From assembly GCA_910584685.1 (NCBI GenBank), contig CAJUAO010000010.1, forward strand, positions 48,038-112,037: a stretch of 64,000 nucleotides of DNA, given 5' to 3'. Below the pieces are notes generated by a model. It saw only the letters and a list, made by a program, of their open reading frames with translations, had not been told where the DNA came from and did no database searches. A program made the translations under genes and the position numbers. Below, piece by piece: positions 8,710-16,078 of the stretch; positions within the stretch are counted from its first letter, which is position 1; every line of letters begins with the position of its first letter. This DNA is from an uncultured Lachnospiraceae bacterium (GTDB lineage: Bacteria > Bacillota > Clostridia > Lachnospirales > Lachnospiraceae).

Positions 8710-8738
8710 TTGACATTTAAATTTAATTGTCATATAAT
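8710..8738 (+). promoter_or_regulatory. Consensus sigma-A promoter for pgsA with a dyad over it
   Basis: TTGACA (8710-8715), exactly 17 nt, TATAAT (8733-8738): a perfect consensus promoter. Positions 8711-8732 form an imperfect palindrome (20 of 22 positions symmetric, TGACA to TGTCA), so the spacer could hold a repressor site. Confidence 0.9.
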
Positions 8739-8793
8739 CACTTAGTAATTTATTTTCAAAAGATTTATACATATAAGAAATGTGAGGAACGCT

Positions 8794-9363
8794 ATGAGAG
8801 GAACTCCAAAGAAGGAAGATTTGTTTAAAATACCAAATCTTCTATGCTATTTAAGGATTTTAATGGTACCGCTTTTCATATATTTGTTTTTAACAAAATA
8901 TTACTGGCAGTCTGCCGTTGTGGTGCTGCTTGCCGCAGGTACAGATATTTTAGACGGATATATTGCCAGGCATTTTAATATGACTACTGACTGGGGAAAA
9001 TTTATTGACCCTGTGGCAGATAAGATGATGCAGTTTTCAATGCTGATTCTTACTATTTTTAAAATTAAGTGGGTGCTTATACTTGTTGTCTGCTTTACCC
9101 TAAAAGAAATAATACTCTTAGTGGTAGGAATATATATTTACCACAATGACTATAACCTAAGCGGCTCTAACTGGGCAGGCAAGCTGTGCACCGTTGTTAT
9201 GGATACGGTTTTGCTTATATTTATTGCTTTCGACAACATACCCGAGGCATTAGCCATTGTTTTAGTTGGAATTGTTATTGTTGTTCTTCTTACATCCTTT
9301 GCCGTATATCTTTCACAGTATAAAAAGCTTTATGATGAGCATATCAAAAAGAAGAAAGCCTAG
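8794..9363 (+). CDS. pgsA: CDP-diacylglycerol-glycerol-3-phosphate 3-phosphatidyltransferase
   Basis: Makes phosphatidylglycerol phosphate in the membrane. It shows the CDP-alcohol phosphatidyltransferase signature D-x2-D-G-x2-A-R-x8-G-x3-D-x3-D as DILDGYIARHFNMTTDWG followed by KFIDPVADK, with about five membrane helices around it. IPNLLCYLRILMVPLF is the typical PgsA N-terminal motif. Start ATG 8794 (189 residues) is preferred over GTG 8782 because GAGG lies 6 nt upstream of the ATG. The C-terminus is KKKKA, encoded inside the terminator palindrome shared with the convergent flavin reductase gene. Confidence 0.94.
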   Translation: MRGTPKKEDLFKIPNLLCYLRILMVPLFIYLFLTKYYWQSAVVVLLAAGTDILDGYIARHFNMTTDWGKFIDPVADKMMQFSMLILTIFKIKWVLILVVCFTLKEIILLVVGIYIYHNDYNLSGSNWAGKLCTVVMDTVLLIFIAFDNIPEALAIVLVGIVIVVLLTSFAVYLSQYKKLYDEHIKKKKA

Positions 9364-9377
9364 GCTTTCTTCTTTTT
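9346..9377. terminator. Bidirectional terminator inside two convergent coding ends
   Basis: A perfect 32-bp palindrome centred at 9361/9362 (AAAAAGAAGAAAGCC, TA, then its complement). An A-run precedes and a T-run follows it on either strand. Both genes read into it, and both stop codons (TAG) overlap at the centre. Confidence 0.88.
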
Positions 9378-9932
9378 TTCCACACTGTATCCAAATTTTC
9401 CTATTTTTCTTCCTAATGCGAAATATTCTCCGTGAGAATAAGATATAAGGCGGCTTAAATTCAAATCGAATTTTCCTGTCTCTGTCATATATTTTTCATC
9501 CACCGACACACCGACAACCTGCGCCAGAAACATATGATGGCTTCCAAGCTCTTTTATCTCCGTTACCCTGCACTCTATAATCACGGGACTTTCCCCTATT
9601 CCCGGCGCCCCTATATGCTCCAGTTCTATCGGAGTTAGACCGGTTTCCTTAAATTTGTCAATATCCCTTCCTGATTTTACACCGCAAAAATCAGCGGCGT
9701 ATACTAAATCCTCATTTGTAAGATTAACGGCAAATTCTTTTGTTTCCCTTATAATATCATAGGAATACCGTTCCGGTCTTACGGATATTGATACCATGGG
9801 CGGATTTGTACAAATGGTCCCTGCCCATGCCACTGTTATTATATTCGCTTTCTCTCCCGGCCTTTTGCAGGTTACCATTACCGCCGGCACAGGATACAGC
9901 ATATTTCCCGGCTTCCATTGCTGTCTGTTCAT
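9360..9932 (-). CDS. Flavin reductase-like (flavoredoxin family) FMN-binding protein
   Basis: A 190-residue protein of the split-barrel flavin reductase family. AVMVTCKRPGEKANIITVAW is the typical start of the FMN-binding barrel, ICTNPPMVSISVRPERYS follows, and KEFAVNLTNEDLVYAADFCG matches the family core with the conserved Cys. GSHHMFLAQVVGVSVDEKY is the second half of the barrel. It probably binds FMN and moves electrons; the partner is unknown. ATG 9932 abuts the stop of the upstream gene (TAA-ATG) with GGAGGG inside that gene's end, so it is translationally coupled as the last gene of the alarmone synthetase operon. It ends in KKKKA, encoded by the shared terminator palindrome. Confidence 0.88.
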   Translation of the reverse strand: MNRQQWKPGNMLYPVPAVMVTCKRPGEKANIITVAWAGTICTNPPMVSISVRPERYSYDIIRETKEFAVNLTNEDLVYAADFCGVKSGRDIDKFKETGLTPIELEHIGAPGIGESPVIIECRVTEIKELGSHHMFLAQVVGVSVDEKYMTETGKFDLNLSRLISYSHGEYFALGRKIGKFGYSVEKKKKA

Positions 9933-11369
9933 TTACTGCTCTCCCTCCACCGTATAATCCACGCACATAACGGCGGTGTCAACGGCATGCCACTCTCCGT
10001 CTATATACTTAAAATATACTGCGGATATAGCCATGTTTTTTCCCGTATAATTTTTTCTGTAACCGCTTATTGCAGTTCTTCCCTTTTTGGCTGTATAATT
10101 TACATCATAAATCATATTTACGGTTACACTGTCGTTATATACAAAATCCGTCAGCTCGTATCTTAGTGAGGTTATCTCCATGCTTATGAGAGTTCTTCCG
10201 TCCTCATGGTTTATCTCATTGTATAACGCCTTTATCTGCTCGTCCACATGGGCATAGCCTGTTTCATTTTCCAATATAAGAGCCTTTATTCCGTCTGCCT
10301 TTCCGTCTGCCAGACCGCTGGCATAATATGCCTGAAGTATCTCTACCGCTTTGTTCTGCATAGCCTCTTTCTGTTCCCGCTTAATAGGTATTGCATCCTG
10401 AACAAGCTCATATTTTTCATTGCTTTTTTCCCACAATACATTTTGCGTAATTGTATCTATATTTTCTCCTTCAATCTTAAGGGTGTGGTTCCCCATAAAA
10501 ACCCTGTCAAGTGTATAAACCGAATTTCCTGTCGCTTCATTTGTGCCTGTAAGGCAGTCGCTTATATCCATTCCGTCAAAGGTTACCTTTGCATAGCCCG
10601 GCACCTCTATAGTACAGTCCTTTATAATATAGCTGTCCATCCAGCCCTTCCATGTAGTGAATATCAGCATAATATTTTCCGGCTGTCTTTTAAGAGTCAT
10701 AGTATATGTACCCTCTGCCTTTACAACCTTAGTCTCTGTATTTTCTTCCCCCGTATTTTCCTCAGCAGTGTTTTCTTCTGCTATATTTTCTTCTGTCGTC
10801 TGTTCTTCTGTTTTAACCTGTACCTCCTTATTCATATTATACTTCACTCTTACCGTTGCATATTCTCCGTTTCTGCTGTCAACAATAACCTCATAGTCTG
10901 TAACATCTCCGTCAATGGCATTTTGCGACATCATACGTGAAAAGGTATTTAAATTTATAAATTTTGATTCTGTAATTTCCGTTTTTTGATACATGTTATA
11001 CCAGTTGTTATTTATATAATATTCAAAATATTCCCGGGCAAAAACCTTAGGCCCTCCCCTCATTTGTCCTACTGCCGTTAATATTCCTATTCCTCCTGCC
11101 AATACAAGAAGCAGCAGGGATGATACAAGCTGCCACACAACCGCCACTACCTTATTTTTTTTCCATTCCTTTATTTTTTTCCGTATGCGTCTGAATATAT
11201 TATTCCTCTTTTTTTCTTTACCATATTCATAGTCGTCTGCATCTATTATCTCAACTCCTATATCCTCAAGGGATGTCTCATCCACGTGATTGTCTATAGG
11301 AATATTATTTTCATCTTCCTTTTCTGTATTTTCCTCTTTTTCTCTTATCTCTATATCCTTATCTTCCAT
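9933..11369 (-). CDS. Membrane-anchored protein, TcaA-like layout, function unknown
   Basis: A 478-residue protein. An acidic cytoplasmic N-terminus (about 70 residues, ending in a basic stretch RRIRKKIKEWKKNK) is followed by one membrane helix (LVSSLLLLVLAGGIGILTAV). A large extracytoplasmic part carries an NTF2-like beginning (KVFAREYFEYYINNNWYNMY), a PEGA-like segment (YAKVTFDGMDISDC then GNHTLKIEG) and another NTF2-like C-terminal segment. This order resembles TcaA-type proteins, but the match is by layout only. A four-unit TEENI/AEENT repeat lies in the first extracytoplasmic domain. Start ATG 11369 has GAGGAG 7 nt upstream; a TTG-initiated extension to 11399 is rejected. It lies 47 nt after the sigma-like gene in the same operon. 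Confidence 0.7.
   Translation of the reverse strand: MEDKDIEIREKEENTEKEDENNIPIDNHVDETSLEDIGVEIIDADDYEYGKEKKRNNIFRRIRKKIKEWKKNKVVAVVWQLVSSLLLLVLAGGIGILTAVGQMRGGPKVFAREYFEYYINNNWYNMYQKTEITESKFINLNTFSRMMSQNAIDGDVTDYEVIVDSRNGEYATVRVKYNMNKEVQVKTEEQTTEENIAEENTAEENTGEENTETKVVKAEGTYTMTLKRQPENIMLIFTTWKGWMDSYIIKDCTIEVPGYAKVTFDGMDISDCLTGTNEATGNSVYTLDRVFMGNHTLKIEGENIDTITQNVLWEKSNEKYELVQDAIPIKREQKEAMQNKAVEILQAYYASGLADGKADGIKALILENETGYAHVDEQIKALYNEINHEDGRTLISMEITSLRYELTDFVYNDSVTVNMIYDVNYTAKKGRTAISGYRKNYTGKNMAISAVYFKYIDGEWHAVDTAVMCVDYTVEGEQ
10737..10796 (-). repeat. Four in-frame 15-bp repeats (TEENI/AEENT/AEENT/GEENT)
   Basis: Four consecutive 15-bp units encode an acidic pentapeptide repeat in the membrane-anchored protein at 9933-11369. 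Such short tandem units can expand or contract. Confidence 0.75.
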
Positions 11370-11416
11370 TTTTTTCTCCTCACTCCGGCTTACTCCCAAA
11401 AAAATTATACAGCCTG

Positions 11417-12181
11417 CTATTCATTTATGTCTACAGTTAATGCATCTATGGATATTTTCATAAGCTCCTTTATCTCATCCTCAGACAATGCCAGTCTTTC
11501 TGACAATTCCTCAAGAGTAGCTTCTCTTCCAAGCTCCCTTGCCAGCTCTGTGGAAGCGTCGTTTAATAAATTAATCCGCTCCACAAGATGGTCAGATGTT
11601 CTGCCGCTTCCTATTTCTCTTAAAACAGCCTTTTCTATGCTTCTTCTTACCTTGTCAAATATATTTTTTTCAAATTCATCAATAATGCCCCTTCCATGAT
11701 ACTCCATAACAGCCTCATAAAGCGCCAGATTTCCCTCTGCCACTAAATCACTTTTTCCCAAGGGGCTGTTAAGGTATTCCTCGCTTATCTTAATTACTTC
11801 CTTAAGATAGCTTTCCGCAAGGGCTTTTGTACAGGAGGCGTCCCCCCTTAAATGCCCCTTAAGCATATCCTCTCTATTGCCGTCTTCCCGGGAAATGTCC
11901 TCAAGCTCATTTATATACATATTATAAAAACTCTTTGCTTCTTTTGTTTCTTCTTTTTCATGTACCGCTGTATCATGCTTATATTCCGCTTCACCGTCTA
12001 TTTCTATCTTAAGGCCTGTAAGATATTTATAAATAAACTCATATTTTTCCTCATCATCAATAATATCATTAAAGTACAGCCTTATCTGTTCTTTTGTAAG
12101 CCTGTTTCCCGACACATTGGCAAAGCTTACAAGCTCTGCCAATGTATCATTAAATTCCCTTTTCTTATCTATGTCCGGCAT
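11417..12181 (-). CDS. Sigma-70-like protein with regions 1.1, 2 and 3 but no region 4
   Basis: A 254-residue protein. Residues 10-60 resemble sigma region 1.1 (short helices ending EKYEFIYKYLTGLKIEI). Residues about 125-190 resemble region 2 (ESYLKEVIKISEEYL, then SDLVAEGNLALYEAVMEYHG). Residues about 200-245 resemble region 3 (INLLNDASTELARELGRE, then ATLEELSERLALSEDEIKEL). The chain stops there, so the -35-binding region 4 is absent. The region 2.3-2.4 aromatic melting residues of housekeeping sigma factors (STYATWW) are replaced by EKNIFDKVRRSIEKA. It may bind RNA polymerase without starting transcription, or act as a modulator; this is inference. It follows the alarmone synthetase gene by 3 nt, which suggests a joint stress role. 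Confidence 0.75.
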   Translation of the reverse strand: MPDIDKKREFNDTLAELVSFANVSGNRLTKEQIRLYFNDIIDDEEKYEFIYKYLTGLKIEIDGEAEYKHDTAVHEKEETKEAKSFYNMYINELEDISREDGNREDMLKGHLRGDASCTKALAESYLKEVIKISEEYLNSPLGKSDLVAEGNLALYEAVMEYHGRGIIDEFEKNIFDKVRRSIEKAVLREIGSGRTSDHLVERINLLNDASTELARELGREATLEELSERLALSEDEIKELMKISIDALTVDINE

Positions 12182-12184
12182 GAC

Positions 12185-12862
12185 TTAAATCCTTTCCTGC
12201 ATAGTCATAATTTTATGATAAATATCCAGCATCTTTTTGTCCGTAGCGGCTATAATGCTTGCGCAGTCAGCCAGCTCCTCCACTATCCTGTCCGCGTCGG
12301 GAATACCCTTTTTATATTTTACCTGATGCTCTAAGGATGCCCAGAAGTCCATGGCTATAGTTCTTATCTGAACCTCCACTCTCCTGTATAATGACTTATC
12401 CGACAAAAAAATAGGCACCTCCACTATCAGATGCAACGAACGATAGCCGTTATCCTTTGGATTTTGTATATAATCCTTCCTTGTAAGAAGATTAATGTCA
12501 TTCTGTTTAATGAGCATATCTGCCACACTATATATATCTTCTATAAAAGAACATATTACTCTCACTCCTGCCACGTCATTGAGATGCTCCTCCATGGCCT
12601 CTACAGTAATTGGCAATCCGTTTCTCCTAAGCTTTCCTATAATGCTTTCCGGCGCCTTAAGTCTGGAGGTAATAGACTCTATAGGATTTCTCTTTGTCCT
12701 GAGGGATAATTCTTCATTTAATATTTCCAGTTTTGTCTGTATCTCTTTTATTGCGCTGCGGTTATAAAGCATTGTCTCCTCAAATTTTTCTGCTTCCTCA
12801 AAAAACATCTCTGGAATTGCTATTCTTGAATAATCGTCTGTATATTTTGTTCTTCCACTCAT
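12185..12862 (-). CDS. Small alarmone synthetase, RelQ/YjbM type
   Basis: Predicted (p)ppGpp synthetase of 225 residues, the usual single-domain length. The RelA/SpoT synthetase motifs are complete: DVAGVRVICSFIEDIYSV, the G-loop motif RKDYIQNPKDNGYRSLHLIV, and VEVQIRTIAMDFWASLEHQV followed by KYKKG. No hydrolase (HD), TGS or ACT domain is present. The flanking N-terminal and C-terminal helices fit RelQ tetramer formation. It is the first gene of an operon with the sigma-like gene. AAAGG lies about 11 nt before ATG 12862, and only a weak TATAGT-type -10 is seen upstream. Confidence 0.92.
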   Translation of the reverse strand: MSGRTKYTDDYSRIAIPEMFFEEAEKFEETMLYNRSAIKEIQTKLEILNEELSLRTKRNPIESITSRLKAPESIIGKLRRNGLPITVEAMEEHLNDVAGVRVICSFIEDIYSVADMLIKQNDINLLTRKDYIQNPKDNGYRSLHLIVEVPIFLSDKSLYRRVEVQIRTIAMDFWASLEHQVKYKKGIPDADRIVEELADCASIIAATDKKMLDIYHKIMTMQERI

Positions 12863-12893
12863 ACGTTTTATTACCTTTCGCTACGACTATACA

Positions 12894-12931
12894 CAGCATA
12901 GGGAGATGCCGCTCAACATCTCCCTACACTG
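12894..12931. promoter_or_regulatory. Strong stem-loop without T-run upstream of the relQ-like gene
   Basis: CAGCATAGGGAGATG and CATCTCCCTACACTG pair over 15 positions (two G-U on the minus strand) around an 8-nt loop. Neither strand has a T-run after it, so it is not an ordinary intrinsic terminator. It lies between the end of the transketolase operon and the alarmone synthetase start. Confidence 0.6.
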
Positions 12932-12959
12932 TTCAACATATCAATGTTTTCTAACCCAT

Positions 12960-13901
12960 TTATTTTACAAATTCCTTTACCTTTGCATAAATACCCTTTG
13001 CATCAAGTCCGTATTTTTCGATTAACTTAACTGCTGAACCTGATTCTCCAAACTGATCGTTGATACCTATTTTTAATACCTGTGTAGGTGCTTTTGCGCT
13101 TAATACATCACACACGGCGCTTCCAAGTCCCCCTATAACAGAATGCTCCTCTACGGTAACCACCCTGCCTGTCTCCTTTGCCGCCGAAATAACAAGCTCC
13201 TCGTCAAGAGGCTTTATTGTGTGAATGTTTATTACCTTTGCGTTTACGCCGTCTGCCTCAAGCATTTTAGCCGCTTCAAGAGCTTCTGCCACGCAGAGGC
13301 CTGTAGCTATAATTGTTAAGTCCTTGCCTTCCTTAAGTGTAACGCCCTTTCCTATCTCAAACTTATAATCAGGCGTGTCGTTTATAACAGGCGTTGCAAG
13401 ACGTCCAAATCTGATATATACAGGTCCGTCATGGTCTATGGCCGCCTTTACGGCTGCCTTTGCCTCCACATCATCAGAAGGATTTATAACTACCATTCCC
13501 GGAATAGTCCTCATAAGAGCTATGTCCTCATTACACTGATGGGTTGCTCCGTCCTCACCTACAGATATACCTGCATGGGTTGCTCCTATCTTTACATTTA
13601 AATGCGGATATCCCACAGAGTTTCTTACCTGCTCGAATGCCCTTCCTGCCGCAAACATTGCAAATGAGCTTACAAACGGTATCTTTCCTGTAGCTGCAAG
13701 TCCCGCCGCTATACCTACCATATTACATTCTGCTATACCGCAGTCTATATGCCTATCCGGAAACGCCTTCTTAAAAATACCGGTCTTGGTAGCTGCAGCC
13801 AAATCAGCGTCAAGAACTACAAGGTTTTCATATTGTGCGCCAAGCTCTGCCAATGCATTGCCATAGCTCTCTCTTGTTGCTATCTTCTTTACTTCTGACA
13901 T
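12960..13901 (-). CDS. Transketolase, C-terminal subunit
   Basis: The pyrimidine-binding plus C-terminal half of a split transketolase, 313 residues. The start ATRESYGNALAELGAQYENL is typical. The catalytic Glu is in RHIDCGIAECNMVGIAAGLA. ATHAGISVGEDGATHQCNED is the substrate loop with the conserved His residues, and VTVEEHSVIGGLGSAV lies in the C-terminal domain. It works with the subunit encoded just upstream (13-nt overlap) to exchange two-carbon units in the non-oxidative pentose phosphate pathway. Split transketolases are common in Clostridia and archaea. A fructose-6-phosphate aldolase/transaldolase gene leads the operon. Confidence 0.94.
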   Translation of the reverse strand: MSEVKKIATRESYGNALAELGAQYENLVVLDADLAAATKTGIFKKAFPDRHIDCGIAECNMVGIAAGLAATGKIPFVSSFAMFAAGRAFEQVRNSVGYPHLNVKIGATHAGISVGEDGATHQCNEDIALMRTIPGMVVINPSDDVEAKAAVKAAIDHDGPVYIRFGRLATPVINDTPDYKFEIGKGVTLKEGKDLTIIATGLCVAEALEAAKMLEADGVNAKVINIHTIKPLDEELVISAAKETGRVVTVEEHSVIGGLGSAVCDVLSAKAPTQVLKIGINDQFGESGSAVKLIEKYGLDAKGIYAKVKEFVK

Positions 13902-14728
13902 AATGCTTCACCTACCTTTTCTAAATCTTCCATTGCAACAGCGTACTGCTCGTCATTTGGCGCTGTTCCATGCCATGAAGCGTTATTCTCCATAAATGAT
14001 ACACCCTTACCCTTTGTGCTCTTAAATACAATAGCCGTAGGCTGTCCCTTTGCAGCCCTTGCCTCATCAAACGCTGCCTTTATGGCGTCAAAATCATGGG
14101 CATCCACATTCTCAATAACATGGAAATTAAATGCCTTAAACTTGTCTCCTATAGGGTATGGAGAACATACATCCTCTACCTTACCGTCTATCTGAAGTCC
14201 GTTATTATCAACCATAACTACAAGATTGTCAAGCTTTCTGTGTCCTGCAAACATGGAAGCCTCCCAAACCTGTCCCTCCTGTATCTCGCCGTCTCCGAGA
14301 AGTGTATATACCCTGTAGGTATCTCCGCTAAGCTTTGCTGAAAGGGCCATGCCTACCGCAGCAGATATACCCTGTCCCAGCGAGCCTGACGACATGTCTA
14401 CTCCCGGAATGTGCTTCATATCAGGATGTCCCTGAAGATATGAGCCTAACTGTCTTAAGGTTTTTAAATCCTCAACAGGGAAATAGCCTCTGTTTGCCAG
14501 TGTTGAATAAAGTCCCGGAGCTGTATGTCCCTTTGAAAGCACAAATCTGTCCCTGTCTGCCTTCTTAGGCTCCTTAGGGTCTATATTCATCTCCTCAAAA
14601 TACAGATATGTAAAAATATCTGCTGCTGACAATGAGCCTCCCGGATGTCCTGCCTTAGCGCTGTGTACGGCAGTAACTATTCCCTTACGAACTTCATTGG
14701 CAGTCTTCTGTAATGCTAACTTGTCCAT
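13889..14728 (-). CDS. Transketolase, N-terminal (thiamine diphosphate) subunit
   Basis: The ThDP diphosphate-binding half of the split transketolase, 279 residues. HSAKAGHPGGSLSAADIFTY contains the conserved His and GG. RDRFVLSKGHTAPGLYSTLA has the second active-site His, and GDGEIQEGQVWEASMFAGHR followed by NLVVMVDNNGLQ is the GDG-x(25-30)-N cofactor motif. It needs the partner subunit downstream. AAAGGGG lies 8 nt upstream of ATG 14728. The spacing to the transaldolase gene is 20 nt, so all three form one operon. Confidence 0.95.
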   Translation of the reverse strand: MDKLALQKTANEVRKGIVTAVHSAKAGHPGGSLSAADIFTYLYFEEMNIDPKEPKKADRDRFVLSKGHTAPGLYSTLANRGYFPVEDLKTLRQLGSYLQGHPDMKHIPGVDMSSGSLGQGISAAVGMALSAKLSGDTYRVYTLLGDGEIQEGQVWEASMFAGHRKLDNLVVMVDNNGLQIDGKVEDVCSPYPIGDKFKAFNFHVIENVDAHDFDAIKAAFDEARAAKGQPTAIVFKSTKGKGVSFMENNASWHGTAPNDEQYAVAMEDLEKVGEALCQK

Positions 14729-14748
14729 TAAAAATACCCCTTTCCTTA

Positions 14749-15402
14749 TTAGTCGCCAAATACTGCTCTGTAATCAGCCTGGAACTTTGCAATACCCTGG
14801 TCTGTAAGAGGATGCTTTGTCATCTGCTCAATTACCTTATATGGTACTGTAGCAATATCTGCTCCTGCAAGGGCGCAGTCCGTTACATGGATTGGGTTGC
14901 GGACTGACGCTGCAATAATCTGGGTATCAACCCCTGATACTGCAAACATATCTGCTATCTGTCTGATTAAATCAATACCCGGCTGTGAAATATCATCAAG
15001 CCTTCCAAGGAAAGGCGATACATACGTAGCTCCTGCTCTTGCTGCAAGCAGCGCCTGATTAGCCGTAAATACAAGAGTAACATTTGTCTTAATGCCCTCA
15101 GAAGAAAGAACCTTAGTAGCCTTTAAGCCTTCTACAGTCATAGGAATCTTAACTACCATGTTAGGGTGAATCTTTGCAATTTCTCTTCCCTCTGCAATCA
15201 TGCCCTCTGCGTCTACTGTAGTAGCCTTAACCTCACCGCTGATAGGTCCATCTACGATAGAAGTTATTTCCTTTATAACTTCATTAAAATCTCTGCCTTC
15301 CTTTGCGATAAGCGACGGATTTGTAGTAACACCGCATATAACTCCCATGTCATTTGCTTTTCTGATGTCCTCTACATTAGCTGTGTCAACAAAAAATCTC
15401 AT
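14749..15402 (-). CDS. fsa: Fructose-6-phosphate aldolase / short transaldolase
   Basis: A 217-residue class I aldolase of the FSA/TalC family. The start MRFFVDTANVEDIRKANDMG followed by GVTTNPSLIAKEG is diagnostic. The Schiff-base Lys is in MVVKIPMT. YVSPFLGRLDDI and AASVRNPIHVTDCALAGADI complete the barrel. It is either a transaldolase or an aldolase on fructose 6-phosphate; next to transketolase, transaldolase is more likely. The start is set at ATG 15402 because AAGGAGG lies 8 nt upstream; the frame open to 15489 includes the promoter and is not coding. First gene of the operon with the split transketolase. Confidence 0.93.
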   Translation of the reverse strand: MRFFVDTANVEDIRKANDMGVICGVTTNPSLIAKEGRDFNEVIKEITSIVDGPISGEVKATTVDAEGMIAEGREIAKIHPNMVVKIPMTVEGLKATKVLSSEGIKTNVTLVFTANQALLAARAGATYVSPFLGRLDDISQPGIDLIRQIADMFAVSGVDTQIIAASVRNPIHVTDCALAGADIATVPYKVIEQMTKHPLTDQGIAKFQADYRAVFGD

Positions 15403-15487
15403 TTGAAAATCCTCCTTATATTTTGTTTTGTTTTGACATAAAAAATGAAAAAAATACCTAAAAATTTCCGTACCGGCATTTACAAAC

Positions 15488-15516
15488 ATTATACCACTTT
15501 TCTTATTAATTGTCTA
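15488..15516 (-). promoter_or_regulatory. Sigma-A promoter for the transaldolase-transketolase operon
   Basis: TAGACA (15516-15511), 17-nt spacer, TATAAT (15493-15488). The leader is about 80 nt. Confidence 0.85.
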
Positions 15517-15587
15517 TTTTCAAATTTACAATTTACCCTTTTTTTACAAAACTTTTTTAAATTTTTTGTTTTTTATGCTAAAACAGT

Positions 15588-15647
15588 AATGCCACACTCT
15601 TAACAGAGGCGCCTTTTAGCTCCGGCCGCTGTTTAGAGTGTGGCATT
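15588..15647 (-). terminator. Long hairpin after the atp operon
   Basis: AATGCCACACTCT pairs perfectly with its complement (13 bp), then after one T-T mismatch AACAG pairs with CTGTT, around a 22-nt loop. It lies 14 nt past the atpC stop. The long T-run (7) is on the plus-strand side; on the minus strand only a broken ACTGTTTT follows, so termination of the atp message may be partial or use the stem alone. Confidence 0.7.
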
Positions 15648-15661
15648 ATTTTTTTGAATAT

Positions 15662-16066
15662 CTACTTAACCATATTAAGCCGGACAATAGACCTCTTAAG
15701 AGCCAGCTCCGCCCTGTTCCTGTCTATTCCCGAGCCTCCGTCCTTAAGCCTTCTCTCGGCTCTGACCTTTGCTTCCTCAGCTCTGTTTTTATCGATTTCA
15801 TCCGGCCACTCGGCAACCTCTGCCATTATTTTTACCTTATCCTTAAGTATAACGACAAAGCCTGACATAACTGCCGCAGTCTTTAAGCCCTTCGCTTCAT
15901 GTATCTTTACAGCGCCCGGCATTAAGACATTTGTCATAGGTATATGGTTTTTATAAATTCCAATCTCGCCTTCACTGGTGGTAAGCTCAAGAAAGCCTGC
16001 CTCACCCTTATAAAATACACGTTCAGGCGATATTATCTCCAGTGCAAACATCTTTTCATCTGCCAT
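15662..16066 (-). CDS. atpC: F1 ATP synthase epsilon subunit
   Basis: A 134-residue epsilon subunit. The N-terminal beta sandwich includes FALEIISPERVFYKGEAGFL, the typical TSEGEIGIYKNHIPMTN, and an alpha-helical hairpin with charged C-terminal helices (EIDKNRAEEAKVRAERRL). It sits in the central stalk and couples rotor turning to catalysis, with a regulatory C-terminal domain. Last gene of the atp operon, 12 nt after atpD. Confidence 0.95.
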   Translation of the reverse strand: MADEKMFALEIISPERVFYKGEAGFLELTTSEGEIGIYKNHIPMTNVLMPGAVKIHEAKGLKTAAVMSGFVVILKDKVKIMAEVAEWPDEIDKNRAEEAKVRAERRLKDGGSGIDRNRAELALKRSIVRLNMVK

Positions 16067-16078
16067 TCCGCTACCTCA

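Noticed and set aside
10248..10940. 230-codon plus-strand frame opposite the TcaA-like gene
   Set aside because: It is antisense, Cys-rich and without start signals.
15403..15489. Long form of the transaldolase
   Set aside because: The extra codons cover the operon promoter and leader; AAGGAGG stands before ATG 15402.
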